Assembly (NCBI GenBank): GCA_964030475.1
Contig: CAXIPT010000001.1
Coordinates: 17,781,798 to 17,845,797, forward strand
Source of the DNA: Tethya wilhelma
Taxonomy: Eukaryota > Porifera > Demospongiae > Tethyida > Tethyidae
DNA: 64,000 nt
Reading direction: 5' to 3'
Shown here piece by piece: positions 31,433 to 43,180 of this stretch; position 1 is the stretch's first letter, and the number at the start of each line of letters is the position of its first letter. Made by a program: the position numbers and the translations under genes. The notes beneath the pieces are model-generated. The model ran no database searches and was not told the origin of the DNA. It worked only from the letters and a program-made list of their open reading frames with translations.

Positions 31433-33772
31433 ATGGCCAGTGGTGGAGGGTCAGTGGTTGTCAGCCAAGCTCCAACTCAGGCAGCAGCAGAACAGCAAGA
31501 ACAACCCATGTCTGCCAGAGGAGGAGTTCAAAAGGTCGCACTGCCTCTCCATGTACAGATGTTACAACGAGCACTGAACCTGGACAGACTCGTCAATCAG
31601 GTCCAAGCTGTTCTCGACGAGTCCCAAAATGGTGTCAGGTACTTGCTTTAGTGTCTACTGTGAGCCACTGTGTGACACATTCTCTTTTCCTCACATGCAC
31701 ACACACACACCTACAGGTTGAACCTGCAGTCTCTCAGAGCATCTTCCTTGTCGTCTGTTGCGCCCAAAATTAGTAGACAGTTAACCGTTCCTAAGAATCA
31801 ACTGTACAACTTTCAAAACGTTACACCAGAACGAAAATGGGTTCAGGTACAACTAATGCTTTATAATTGCTCTAGTTTACTGAATGAAAGTGTTCTGATT
31901 TGTGTGTGTGTGTTTCAATTTTTTTTGAGTTTATGGTTTCAATTTTGATTATTTTCTTCCAGGAACTGTTGTTGAGTGATTCTGAGGGCTCTGGGTCAGA
32001 GCTGAGTGAGTCGGAACAGCTCCAGATCATGCTAGAGTTACAGTACAAACGGAGGAAGAAATGGAGAAAGAGGTTACGAAGAGACCCAAAGGTAGCTACT
32101 GCTAATTCTCATAGAATTTTTATACTTTTCCTTCCTTCGTTGAATGTGAATGTTTTGAATGGCAAACCAGTGGATCTTTCAAATAGCAAAAGTTACATTG
32201 TAGGTATAATTTCCTTCTCTCTGTTGACTACATATGTACGCACATCATATGAGCACATGTGTTACATGGTACATGACATTGTGTATTCATGGTACATCCA
32301 TACACACAGCTACTCAGATACAAGTACTTCAGTATTGGCCTCCTCTTGAAAGATGATCCCTACCCAGAGCATGCCAAGGCCATAGAGGAGAAGTACCACA
32401 CTCACTTGGACCCTGCCAGGGAGGATGGGCTGAGCAAGATAGAGAGCAGGCAGAAGCTGTGGTCCTTCATTGTCAAGAAGGAGATACCCAAGATGGCCAA
32501 ACAGTTCCACACAGCTCGCCACAACGTCATCACCAACAACAGAAAGGTATGATATATTGGAGGTACCACTTTAGTACAGTAGCTGACTAGCAGGGACTAT
32601 GGTGTTTGAAGAACCAAGAGGTTTTGATCACATCACTGATTCTAATTTGCATTGGAAATACACGGACCATCATGTAGCTAATTGCCCATAGCATCAATAT
32701 AGGGGTGAATGTTGGATGGTGCTCTATCTGTGATTCCTCAGATTGCTCAACTGTGTCAACGTGAGGTGAAGAAACTAGCAGCCAAGTCTCAGAAGGTGAG
32801 CAAGGAGGCCAGTGTCCAACCGAGGGCCAGGCGACTCATGAAGGAGGCCATGATCTACTGGAGGAAGTACGAGAAGGTGGAGAGAGAGCAGAGAAGGAAG
32901 GCAGAGAAAGAGGCAATGGAGCAGAGGAAACTGGATGATGATATGAGAGAGGTGAGTGTTTGTCTGTGTACCTAGACATCGAGTGCTCTCTCTCCTTGGC
33001 AATGGTAGACTAGGTGTCTGTTACATTTGCTGTGTTTGTGTAGACAATGTTATCTTGTGTCCTTGTGTGGTTGGTTGTAGAACCCTTGTCAGTGTGGGGA
33101 GTTTGTACACAGCTTCTAGCTTCCCATAGGTTGTGTTTTGATAACTGAGCTAGTGATGATGACCACCATTGCAGGCCAAGAAACAACAGAGAAAACTCAA
33201 CTTCTTGATCACTCAGACCGAGTTGTATGCTCACTTCATGGCAAAGAAACTCACTGGTAGGTTGTGGTGCACCTCTTAGCACCTACTAATTCTGAGTGTC
33301 CTTTTACTTTTGTACAAAATATCTTGTATTGAACATAAAGATGTTTATGAATTCATTTTTGTGTACAAGTGTCACCCCTGATCCCCCCTCTCTATCAACA
33401 GGTGAGGATGATCTCTCAGATAAGATCCTTGAGAAGTTGGACGATGCTCCTCTCCAGCGTGAGATCCGTCCCGGTGTGGTGGTCAACCTGGAGCAGCCAG
33501 AGGACTATGATGCCAATGCCATCAAAGCCAAGGCTCTCTCCAACGTACAGTCTGCCTTTAAAAAGCATGAACAGTCGGTAAGAGTTTGTTATACACAGGA
33601 GGCTATCTGGTTCTCTCTCTCTCATGGTGGTGTTGTGGTTTTTTCTTAAGAATTTCACCTACAAGGAGCTAGCCAGGCAAGGTGTTGGTGAGAGTGTCGG
33701 TGATGAAGCCAATACTGATTTGCAGAATACTTGTGAGTAAAATATATTTTTGTGAAGTTCTGCTTCTGTATA

Positions 33773-33822
<50 letters not shown>

Positions 33823-34354
33823 TTCACACGTAGTTGACAAGTCCTTCAGCTTGGCCACCCCCGTGCTCATCTCTGACAAGGAGCTGCCCCAGCCAACCAT
33901 CTTCAAAGGCATGCTGAAGGTGTACCAACTGAAAGGAATGAACTGGCTGGCCAACCTCTACGACCAGGGCATCAATGGGATACTGGCTGATGAGATGGGC
34001 CTGGGAAAGACTGTCCAGAGCATTGCCTTCTTGGCTCACTTGGCTGAGGTGTGTAGGGATGGGAAATTAGCCATTGAGTCTACACTGCAGTATGTAGTGT
34101 ACATAGTGTAATGTGGTTGTGTCTGTCATTCCAGCACCAGAGAACGTGGGGGCCATTTCTGATCGTCTCCCCAGCATCTACTCTACACAACTGGCAACAA
34201 GAGTGTACCAGATTTGTACCCAGATTCAAGGTACAGTTGTATGTGCATGTGTGTGAGCTTTTGTTGGTGACAATAGTATGGTCAATGTGGGTCTTTAGTT
34301 GTCATGGCTACTTTACAAGTCAGACTGTATGGGTACCAGGGTGTACTTTGCTGG

Positions 34355-34408
<54 letters not shown>

Positions 34409-34707
34409 TCCCTGTGTAGGTGTTGCCATACTGGGGTAGTCCTCACGAGAGGAAGATCATCAGGAAGTACTGGAATCAGAAGCTACTCTATCGAGAGAAT
34501 GCTCCCTTCCACATCCTCATCACCAGCTACCAACTGGTATGTATGTATTGCCTGCTACACTAGATGGGAAAATGTTTTATTTTGTTTTTGTTCTTGTATT
34601 TAGTTATTCGACCTAATGGTTGTGTATGATTGTTTTTCTGCAAAATCAACTTGAAGCAATAATTTCTTGATCACCCATTATGTTCTCCGTTTAGACTTAC
34701 TCCTGTA

Positions 34708-34747
<40 letters not shown>

Positions 34748-35013
34748 ATGTGGGATATGTCAACATTGTGTGGTTGTGTTGTATGATGCAGTATGCCATT
34801 GTTGTGTCATTGTAGGTGGTACAAGATGTCAAGTATTTCCAGCGTGTCAAGTGGCAGTACATGATCTTGGACGAGGCTCAGGCCATCAAGAGCAGCAGCA
34901 GGTGAGAGAGAAAGAGAGGGTGTAAATTACCACTTGTCTATTTACTCCACTGCTTTGAAAGCCTTGCTTGATGTGGTTACTACTCACACCATCCAGCAGC
35001 CTGCTCTCTTAAA

Positions 35014-35083
<70 letters not shown>

Positions 35084-36337
35084 CACTTTAGTGTGAGATG
35101 GAAGGTTCTCTTGAGCTTCAACTGTCGTAATCGTCTCCTCCTAACTGGCACTCCCATCCAGAACACGATGCAGGAGTTGTGGGCACTGCTCCATTTCATC
35201 ATGCCCACCATGTTTGACTCCCACGAAGAGTTCAACGAGTGGTTCTCCAAGGATATTGAGAGCCACGCGGAGAAGAAGTCAGTCCTTGATGAGCACCAGC
35301 TCTCGCGGTTGCATCTCATCCTGAAGCCATTCATGTTGAGGAGAATCAAGAAAGATGTGGAGCATGAGATGGCAGAGAAGGTCAGCAGTCATAAGCCACT
35401 AGTATTGATTGTATACACCACCTTTGGGTGGTCTTGACAGTGAGCCAGGAACACTTTATGCCATGTAGCTATAGCATTTGCTTGGGTTTTTTTATTTGTT
35501 TTTTTTGCAAGTGTGAACAAAGCTATCCCCACCCTTATTTTTTCAAATTTCACCTTTTGGCTTTCTGTCTATTGCAATGCTCTAACAGTGGTGTGCTCTC
35601 ATCCTCACAGATTGAAGTCCACCTCAGTTGTGACCTCTCTACTAGACAGCGTAAGCTCTACGATGGTCTCCGTAAGAGGATCTCTGTTGAAGACCTCCTC
35701 CAGTCGTCAGCAGCCCAGGCTGCCAACAGCACCAGGGACTCTGCCACCTCTCACCTCCTCAACCTGGTCATGCAGTTTAGAAAGGTAAGTAAAGCTTGTG
35801 TGTATGTGTGTTCTTCTGCTTTTATCTGTGGCATTCTTAATTTCATTGTTTTTTCACCACAAATTACTGGTAGGATTGAGTTGAGTCAATTCTTATCACT
35901 GACAGCCATTACTGTCCTTCCAGGAACTTATCTTAAGCTCTCTCTTGTCTCTTGTAGGTGTGCAATCATCCTGACTTGTTTGAACGTCGCAACGTCACCT
36001 CCCCTATATCAGTGCCCATTTCCAGTGTCTCCATTCCTACCTTGCTCTATCACCAAGTCCTCACTCCCTCTCTCTCCCTACACAGGTCAGCAGGGGAAGA
36101 TAAGATAAGAGTGTTGGTACAGCACATGATGTGGAGGGGTTCTTATATCTATGCTATCTTTATGCTTTACTAAAATTTAATTTGTTGGTTCTAGTGAGGT
36201 GTTTTCAAAGCTGGATTTGTTGATAGTGGGGTTAATAGTCCATGAAATACATGACTGGTCACACATTGCCTTCTGCTAATTGTGGTTACCTGAAGGATTT
36301 TGTTGTCTTTGTTAAAACAGCACTATTTATTGTATCT

Positions 36338-36411
<74 letters not shown>

Positions 36412-36765
36412 GATTGCACACCCTGACCTTAGGGGTCCACTCCACTGCCCACATCCATGCCTCCAGTAGGGAGGAGAGNCATGTGGGATATGTCAACATT
36501 GTGTCATGTTGTATGATGCAGTATGCCATTGTTGTGTCATTGTAGGTGGTACAAGATGTCAAGTATTTCCAGCGTGTCAAGTGGCAGTACATGATCTTGG
36601 ACGAGGCTCAGGCCATCAAGAGCAGCAGCAGGTGAAAGAGAAAGAGAGGGTGTAAATTACCACTTGTCTATTTACTCCACTGCTTTGAAAGCCTTGCTTG
36701 ATGTGGTTACTACTCACACCATCCAGCACCCTTTTGTCTGCTCATAAATGAGTGTGCTCTCTTAA

Positions 36766-36822
<57 letters not shown>

Positions 36823-38076
36823 CACTTTAGTGTGAGATGGAAGGTTCTCTTGAGCTTCAACTGTCGTAATCGTCTCCTCCTAACTGGCACTCCCATCCAG
36901 AACACGATGCAGGAGTTGTGGGCACTGCTCCATTTCATCATGCCCACCATGTTTGACTCCCACGAAGAGTTCAACGAGTGGTTCTCCAAGGATATTGAGA
37001 GCCACGCGGAGAAGAAGTCAGTCCTTGATGAGCACCAGCTCTCGCGGTTGCATCTCATCCTGAAGCCATTCATGTTGAGGAGAATCAAGAAAGATGTGGA
37101 GCATGAGATGGCAGAGAAGGTCAGCAGTCATAAGCCACTAGTATTGATTGTATACACCACCTTTGGGTGGTCTTGACAGTGAGCCAGGAACACTTTATGC
37201 CATGTAGCTATAGCATTTGCTTGGGTTTTTTTATTTGTTTTTTTTGCAAGTGTGAACAAAGCTATCCCCACCCTTATTTTTTCAAATTTCACCTTTTGGC
37301 TTTCTGTCTATTGCAATGCTCTAACAGTGGTGTGCTCTCATCCTCACAGATTGAAGTCCACCTCAGTTGTGACCTCTCTACTAGACAGCGTAAGCTCTAC
37401 GATGGTCTCCGTAAGAGGATCTCTGTTGAAGACCTCCTCCAGTCGTCAGCAGCCCAGGCTGCCAACAGCACCAGGGACTCTGCCACCTCTCACCTCCTCA
37501 ACCTGGTCATGCAGTTTAGAAAGGTAAGTAAAGCTTGTGTGTATGTGTGTTCTTCTGCTTTTATCTGTGGCATTCTTAATTTCATTGTTTTTTCACCACA
37601 AATTACTGGTAGGATTGAGTTGAGTCAATTCTTATCACTGACAGCCATTACTGTCCTTCCAGGAACTTATCTTAAGCTCTCTCTTGTCTCTTGTAGGTGT
37701 GCAATCATCCTGACTTGTTTGAACGTCGCAACGTCACCTCCCCTATATCAGTGCCCATTTCCAGTGTCTCCATTCCTACCTTGCTCTATCACCAAGTCCT
37801 CACTCCCTCTCTCTCCCTACACAGGTCAGCAGGGGAAGATAAGATAAGAGTGTTGGTACAGCACATGATGTGGAGGGGTTCTTATATCTATGCTATCTTT
37901 ATGCTTTACTAAAATTTAATTTGTTGGTTCTAGTGAGGTGTTTTCAAAGCTGGATTTGTTGATAGTGGGGTTAATAGTCCATGAAATACATGACTGGTCA
38001 CACATTGCCTTCTGCTAATTGTGGTTACCTGAAGGATTTTGTTGTCTTTGTTAAAACAGCACTATTTATTGTATCT

Positions 38077-38128
<52 letters not shown>

Positions 38129-40121
38129 GATTGCACACCCTGACCTTAGGGGTCCACTCCACTGCCCACATCCATGCCTCCAGTAGGGAGGAGAGAGGCT
38201 GCTGGTCCTTCCTCAGGCTGACAGACTCCTCACCTCAGGAGGCCAACACTGTCATGCTGGGCTCACTGGCTGAGAGGTACAGGCTAACTCACACACTAGA
38301 TCCACTGGATACACTTACTCTTAGATCGATTGTATTGAGCTGAAATTTAATTGCTAAGTTAGTTCAATGGTGTGTGCTCTTCCTTTCCTTCTCAGATTTG
38401 TTGTGCTGATGAGTTTAGTGGAGAGGGTCCATCTTGTGTATCAGCAGAGGCTCTGGGAGACCAACCTATCACACTCTAGGTACCGGGAAAAAACAACAAC
38501 CAGTTTTGACCATCTTTGTGTTGAATAGACGTAGCTACAGTATATTTTACATTTACTCTCGACTGACCTTCCCTCTATGCATTCGTCTGTCCCATAGGTC
38601 TTCTCGCAGCCAGCTTCTCCTGTGGCCTAGTTTCACCCTCTCTCATCCTGCTCAGGAGCACAGCCCCCTCCTGAGGAGCCTAGTCTTCACCAGTCACACC
38701 AGCACGGCGTATACCCACACCACACACCACCTCTACCCCCTGGGAACATCCACCACCGAACTCTCAAAGATCAGCTCGACTGTGAGTGCTCCGACACAAG
38801 AGGAAGAGAGAATGGACTCAAACGACGGTGGTGCTCAAGGACTGTCTTCCAATAGTCGTAGTATTCATCAAACTAAAGCCAAATCACTTTCTCCAAATAA
38901 TGCACACCACTCTCATCCTTCGATTGATCAGCACTCGGTTGCTCTCAGGAGACAGCACACACAGTATCACTGCATGTTGACTGATATGCCCAAGTTCCTG
39001 GTGGCATATTCACCAAAGGTAAATTATAATACTGCTCTGTTATCTACTCTTATGTCATTTTCGGGTGGTTTCTAATATCTTACTCTGGTTGATGTACCAT
39101 ATAGCAGGTGAATTTGGCAAAATATTCTTCAAATTATCAAACAGTTTATATGCATGCACGCATGCACATATAAACAATGTGAACAAAATATAATCGCCAA
39201 ATTTTAAATTACTATAATGAGAATTCACCCAATTTTAAGCCTGCCAAATTTACCTACTATATGGTACCTGATTTTTACCAACTTTATACTTGTCTTTTTT
39301 TTTTTTTTTTTTTTTTTTCCCTTCCCCGTCTAGGTTCGTGTACCTTGGATCCCTCCCTACTGTTCTCATCGCAGTGCTGAGAACGTGAGGCAGTTGTGTC
39401 TCTCGGGAGGACCACCTCACCTGAAGGAGGTCATCCTCCATGGCTGCCTCAAGAGAGAGGCTCCCCTCAGCCACCATCACCTGGACATCCTCAGGAGCAG
39501 GCAACTAGCAGGACTGGACGCTCTCAAACCACCCAATGGATGGTCACACATACAAATACCAGGTGTGTGTGTGTATGTGCATAGTGTGGCCTATCCCAGG
39601 AGTTTTTTTCAAAGTCTCTTTTACAGTCTAAACATTGTTATACCCACTACGTCTACTGTAGACCAGAAAATTTTCTCTGTCAAAAAAATTTTGCCGTGTG
39701 CATGAGTAGCAAAAAGTTTACACACGAAACTTTAAAATGTATGTCAATTTTGCTGAATTGGTCAAAATCACAAAAATTAAACAAAAAGATTTTAGTGGCA
39801 GAAAATTTCCAATCTATAGTATGTTGTAATAAGTAATAATTTGATGATCACTATCCAATTTGTTGTTCTTGTCTCTCTCTCTCTCAGACAAGGAGAACAT
39901 GATCTATGACAGTGGTAAGATGGTGGTCCTGGACAAGCTGCTGGCCCAGTTGAAGCGAGAGGAGCACAGGGTCCTCATCTACTCTCAGATGACGAGGATG
40001 ATAGACCTCCTTGAGGAGTTCATGTCCTGCAGGAGGTACAGGTACATCAGGCTGGATGGGTCCTCGAAGATATCAGACAGGAGAGATATGGTGGCCGACT
40101 TCCAGACAAAGTGAGTTTTTG

Positions 40122-40164
<43 letters not shown>

Positions 40165-40838
40165 TTAACTCTGTAAACTTGTGAACTTCCTCTGATATTG
40201 TACTACTGTTTTCAGCTCAGAGATCTTTGCCTTCCTTCTGAGCACCAGAGCTGGAGGCCTGGGTATCAACCTCACTGCAGCAGACACTGTAAGCACATCA
40301 TGACAGTCTGATATGTGACTAGTGTTTCAATACATTGTCTAAGTGCTACAATCAGCTATACTATAGTAGTGTATGATATTGAGTCTTTCTTATACATTGC
40401 CGTGTTACTTGGCTGTGTGCTAAATTGTTGTATTGTAAAGATTGACAATCTTTTAATGTAACAAGCTAGTAATAGTAGTTGATTGAAGGGGTGCTGTCTC
40501 ATTGCCTCCCCAGGTGATCTTCTTTGACAGTGACTGGAACCCCACTGTGGACCAGCAGGCAATGGACAGGGCCCACAGACTGGGTCAGACCAAACAGGTC
40601 ACCGTCTACAGACTGATAGTAAAGGGGAGCATTGAGGAGCGGATCCTGCAGAGGGCCAGGGAGAAGAGCGAGGTAAGCCTGTAACAAATTTAATTCTATA
40701 ATTTTTGGCAAAGGTCATCATGACATTGTGTACAATCTCTTAAAATTTGGCAAAGCTCGAATGTAAGTGTTTTTTTTTTGTTTTTTTTTTGCACCAAATT
40801 TTTAGAAGAAACTTTCATCCATTCTTGGAATCAGATCN

Positions 40839-40882
<44 letters not shown>

Positions 40883-42613
40883 TTGGCTCTGTAAACTTGT
40901 GAACTTCCTCTGATATTGTACTACTGTTTTCAGCTCAGAGATCTTTGCCTTCCTTCTGAGCACCAGAGCTGGAGGCCTTGGTATCAACCTCACTGCAGCA
41001 GACACTGTAAGCACATCATGACAGTCTGATATGTTACTAGTGTTTCAATACATCCTCTTAAGTGCTACAATTAGCTATATTATACTAGTGTATGATTTTG
41101 AGGCTTTCTTATACATTGCCATGTTACTTGGCCGTGTGCTAACTTGCTGTATTGTCCCGATTGACAGTCTTTATCAAATTAATGTTACAGGCTAGTAATA
41201 GTAGTTGATTGAAGGGGCACTGTCTCATTTCCTCCCCAGGTGATCTTCTTTGACAGTGACTGGAACCCCACTGTGGACCAGCAGGCAATGGACAGGGCCC
41301 ACAGACTGGGTCAGACCAAACAGGTCACCGTCTACAGACTGATAGTGAAGGGGAGCATCGAGGAGCGGATCCTACAGAGGGCCAGGGAGAAGAGTGAGGT
41401 AGGCCTGTAACAAATTTACCTCTATAATTTTTGGCAAAGGTCATCATGTGTACAATCTCTTAAAATTTGGCAAAGCTCAAATGGAAGTGTGTTGTTTTTT
41501 TTTGTGCCAAATTTTTAGAAGAAACTTTCATCCATTCTTGGAATCAGATCATACCTGCATGGTGTTAGTGCATGAAATAAACTGTGTGATGTACATGGTA
41601 TACTGCTCTTGCTAATCTGTGTGTGTCTGTACAGATTCAAAAGATGGTCATATCTGGTGGAGATTTCAAACCAGACACACTCAAAGCCAAGGAGATGGTC
41701 TCTCTGCTTCTTGATGACGATGAGATGGAGACAAGATGTAAGTAGCATCACTTCATCCCTGCATTGGGAGGGTCCTTTCAAGTTGTAGGTGTTACAAAGG
41801 ATGTCTTTTTTAATGGCAATGTTGGCAAGTTCACTAGTTCATGGTTCCTTTGTTCTCTTCTTTCTTTCAGTTTTGGCCAAGCAGGCTGAGAAGAAAGCTG
41901 TTCAGGACCAACAAGGCAAGAAGACCAAGAACAATAGAAAGCGCAAGACAGCTCCCAACGGCCGTGAGGGGGAGTCCCTCCTCAAACGACCTTCCACAGG
42001 TACGGGGCTCGTCTCGAACACCCCCTCTCCTCTCATGTTCAGCACTAGACCGGACAGTGTCATCTCGGGGGGTAGCAACGGGGAGGTCCTCAATGGAGAT
42101 GACACCATCGATGTCGTGGGAAGTACCGACGGATCAGAAGTGAACTCTGAGATCTCACGTCAAGGAGGGGGGACAACCCCTGTTCGTAAACTCCCGGGAG
42201 GTAGGCGCTCCAACGGAAGTGGACTGGGAGTCAAGAAGAGGACCTCTGCTCCGTTGGGCGGTCGGGGGAAGATGCAGAGGAGCAGCAAGAAGGGAGTGTC
42301 AGGCAGTGCTGCCGCTTCTGCTGGTGCCATGGCTGGTGCACTAGCAGCCTCCAGTGCTGCGTACGCTGCCTATGCTGCCGGTTACGGTCTCTCTCCTCAC
42401 CAGATCTCTCCCTCTCCGAGCAACTCGGGTGGGTCACCGGGCGGAGCTGTATTGACGAGTCACCATGGCAACAGTGTTCAGTCCTCCCCTCGTGTGAGTC
42501 CTGTCCCTCAGGCATTTGTGGCCACTAGTCTCATCACTACTACCCCTCCCTCGGGCAAAGGAACCAAAAACACTGTGTTCAGTAGCAACCCCACCCCCAA
42601 GAACAATGTTTGA
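31433..42613 (+). CDS. INO80: INO80 chromatin-remodelling ATPase
   Basis: Main catalytic subunit of the INO80 complex, which slides nucleosomes and acts on H2A.Z in the nucleus. First exons: 31433-31638, 31717-31846, 31963-32091, 32310-32546, 32742-32951, 33175-33256, 33402-33577, 33651-33732, 33834-34048, 34135-34230, 34420-34536, 34816-34901, 35092-35380, 35611-35784 and 35958 on. Then a duplicated stretch, and exons at about 38130-38278, 38395-38478, 38599-39018, 39335-39561, 39889-40111, 40216-40288, 40514-40672 (duplicated), 41635-41739 and 41871-42613. Visible motifs: DBINO region ([18 protein letters not shown]), Walker [13 protein letters not shown] box [17 protein letters not shown], and helicase C motifs [29 protein letters not shown] and [17 protein letters not shown]. 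The long insert between the lobes is typical of INO80. The C-terminal Ala/Ser-rich tail matches the family. Confidence 0.92.
33776..33820. repeat. (CA)n microsatellite in INO80 intron
   Basis: About 45 bases of CA repeat just before the exon that begins the ATPase domain. Confidence 0.95.
34363..34404. repeat. (CT)n microsatellite in INO80 intron
   Basis: CT tract directly upstream of the acceptor at 34419, probably acting as its polypyrimidine tract. Confidence 0.95.
34709..34746. repeat. (GT)n microsatellite, left border of duplicated block
   Basis: The sequence immediately after this tract (CATGTGGGATATGTCAAC) also follows the N at 36479, so the tract marks where the two assembled copies diverge. 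Confidence 0.9.
34747..38165 (+). repeat. Direct duplication of a 1.7-kb INO80 block, probable haplotype copy
   Basis: 34747-36478 and 36480-38206 are the same sequence, offset by 1733-1739 bases. They carry the same four exons ([23 protein letters not shown] and VCNHPDLFE blocks) plus the start of [11 protein letters not shown]. Differences are CT-tract length, GTGAGAGAG versus GTGAAAGAG, and a small indel near 36730. The first copy stops at a single N in mid-exon; the second reads through. This pattern fits two alleles joined by the assembler. Confidence 0.85.
36479..36479. other. Assembly gap mark (single N)
   Basis: One N interrupts the exon encoding HIHASSREE. The base after it restarts sequence already seen at 34747. 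Confidence 0.9.
39097..39264. mobile_element. TA-flanked MITE in an INO80 intron
   Basis: It begins CCATATAGCAGGTGAATTTG and ends with the inverted match CAAATTTACCTACTATATGG, flanked by TA. 168 bp. Degenerate relatives lie at about 55868-56015 and 62200-62377. Confidence 0.82.
40122..41556 (+). repeat. Direct duplication of a 0.72-kb INO80 block, probable haplotype copy
   Basis: 40122-40837 and 40839-41556 align throughout. Both carry the exons [16 protein letters not shown] and [15 protein letters not shown]. They differ by scattered SNPs and small indels in the introns and silent changes in exons. The left copy starts at a GT tract and ends at an N; the right copy restarts in a GT tract. 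A real gene should contain these exons once. Confidence 0.85.
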
Positions 42614-43180
42614 AATTATTGACTAATGGCTCTTGTTAGTGTGTTGAAATTTATGTCTAATTCAAACAAAAAGGTTATTTCATTGTACCGTAATAATAAT
42701 TGTCCTACCATACAACTAACTGCATGCCATGAAGTTCTCCAGCAGTCATAACAGCCAGGCCTTCCTGTTACCAAGGCAGGACTGCTGACTGGATATTGCA
42801 TGTGTAGAAGACAGGTACTGACTGAAGTGAAGTTGTATAATTGTACACTGGTCAAGATTCACAAGAGTGTGGTCAACGTACTATTCATGAAGAGCTAGGA
42901 TGTATCTGAGGAGAACCAGGTAAGATCATGATGTGTTCATTGTTGGGCCAGTACAATAATGCTAAAGCTATATAGCTAGGATCATGATTGTGATCAATCA
43001 AGAGATCAATATTGATTATAATGCAAAAGGATTAACATTAAATTTAATATTACATTCATCCAAAGCCAAGGGAATAAAAGCATTTAAAAAAATACATATA
43101 TATATATATAAATAATAAAACTATTATTGTTGTATGACAAATACTAACTGATTGGTGCAAACAATAAACACTATTCTTGA
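42614..43180. other. Convergent intergenic region
   Basis: 3' flanks of INO80 and the transporter. AT-rich, with an AT dinucleotide run near 43096-43112. No gene seen. Confidence 0.6.

Noticed and set aside
34934..35437. Frames with long SL or RE runs near microsatellites
   Set aside because: They are translations of CT/GA tracts running into real INO80 exons. Only the spliced exons are coding.
35958..38340. Tandem exon duplication in INO80 as an evolutionary novelty
   Set aside because: The N at the junction, allelic-type differences and the microsatellite border make an assembly origin much more likely.
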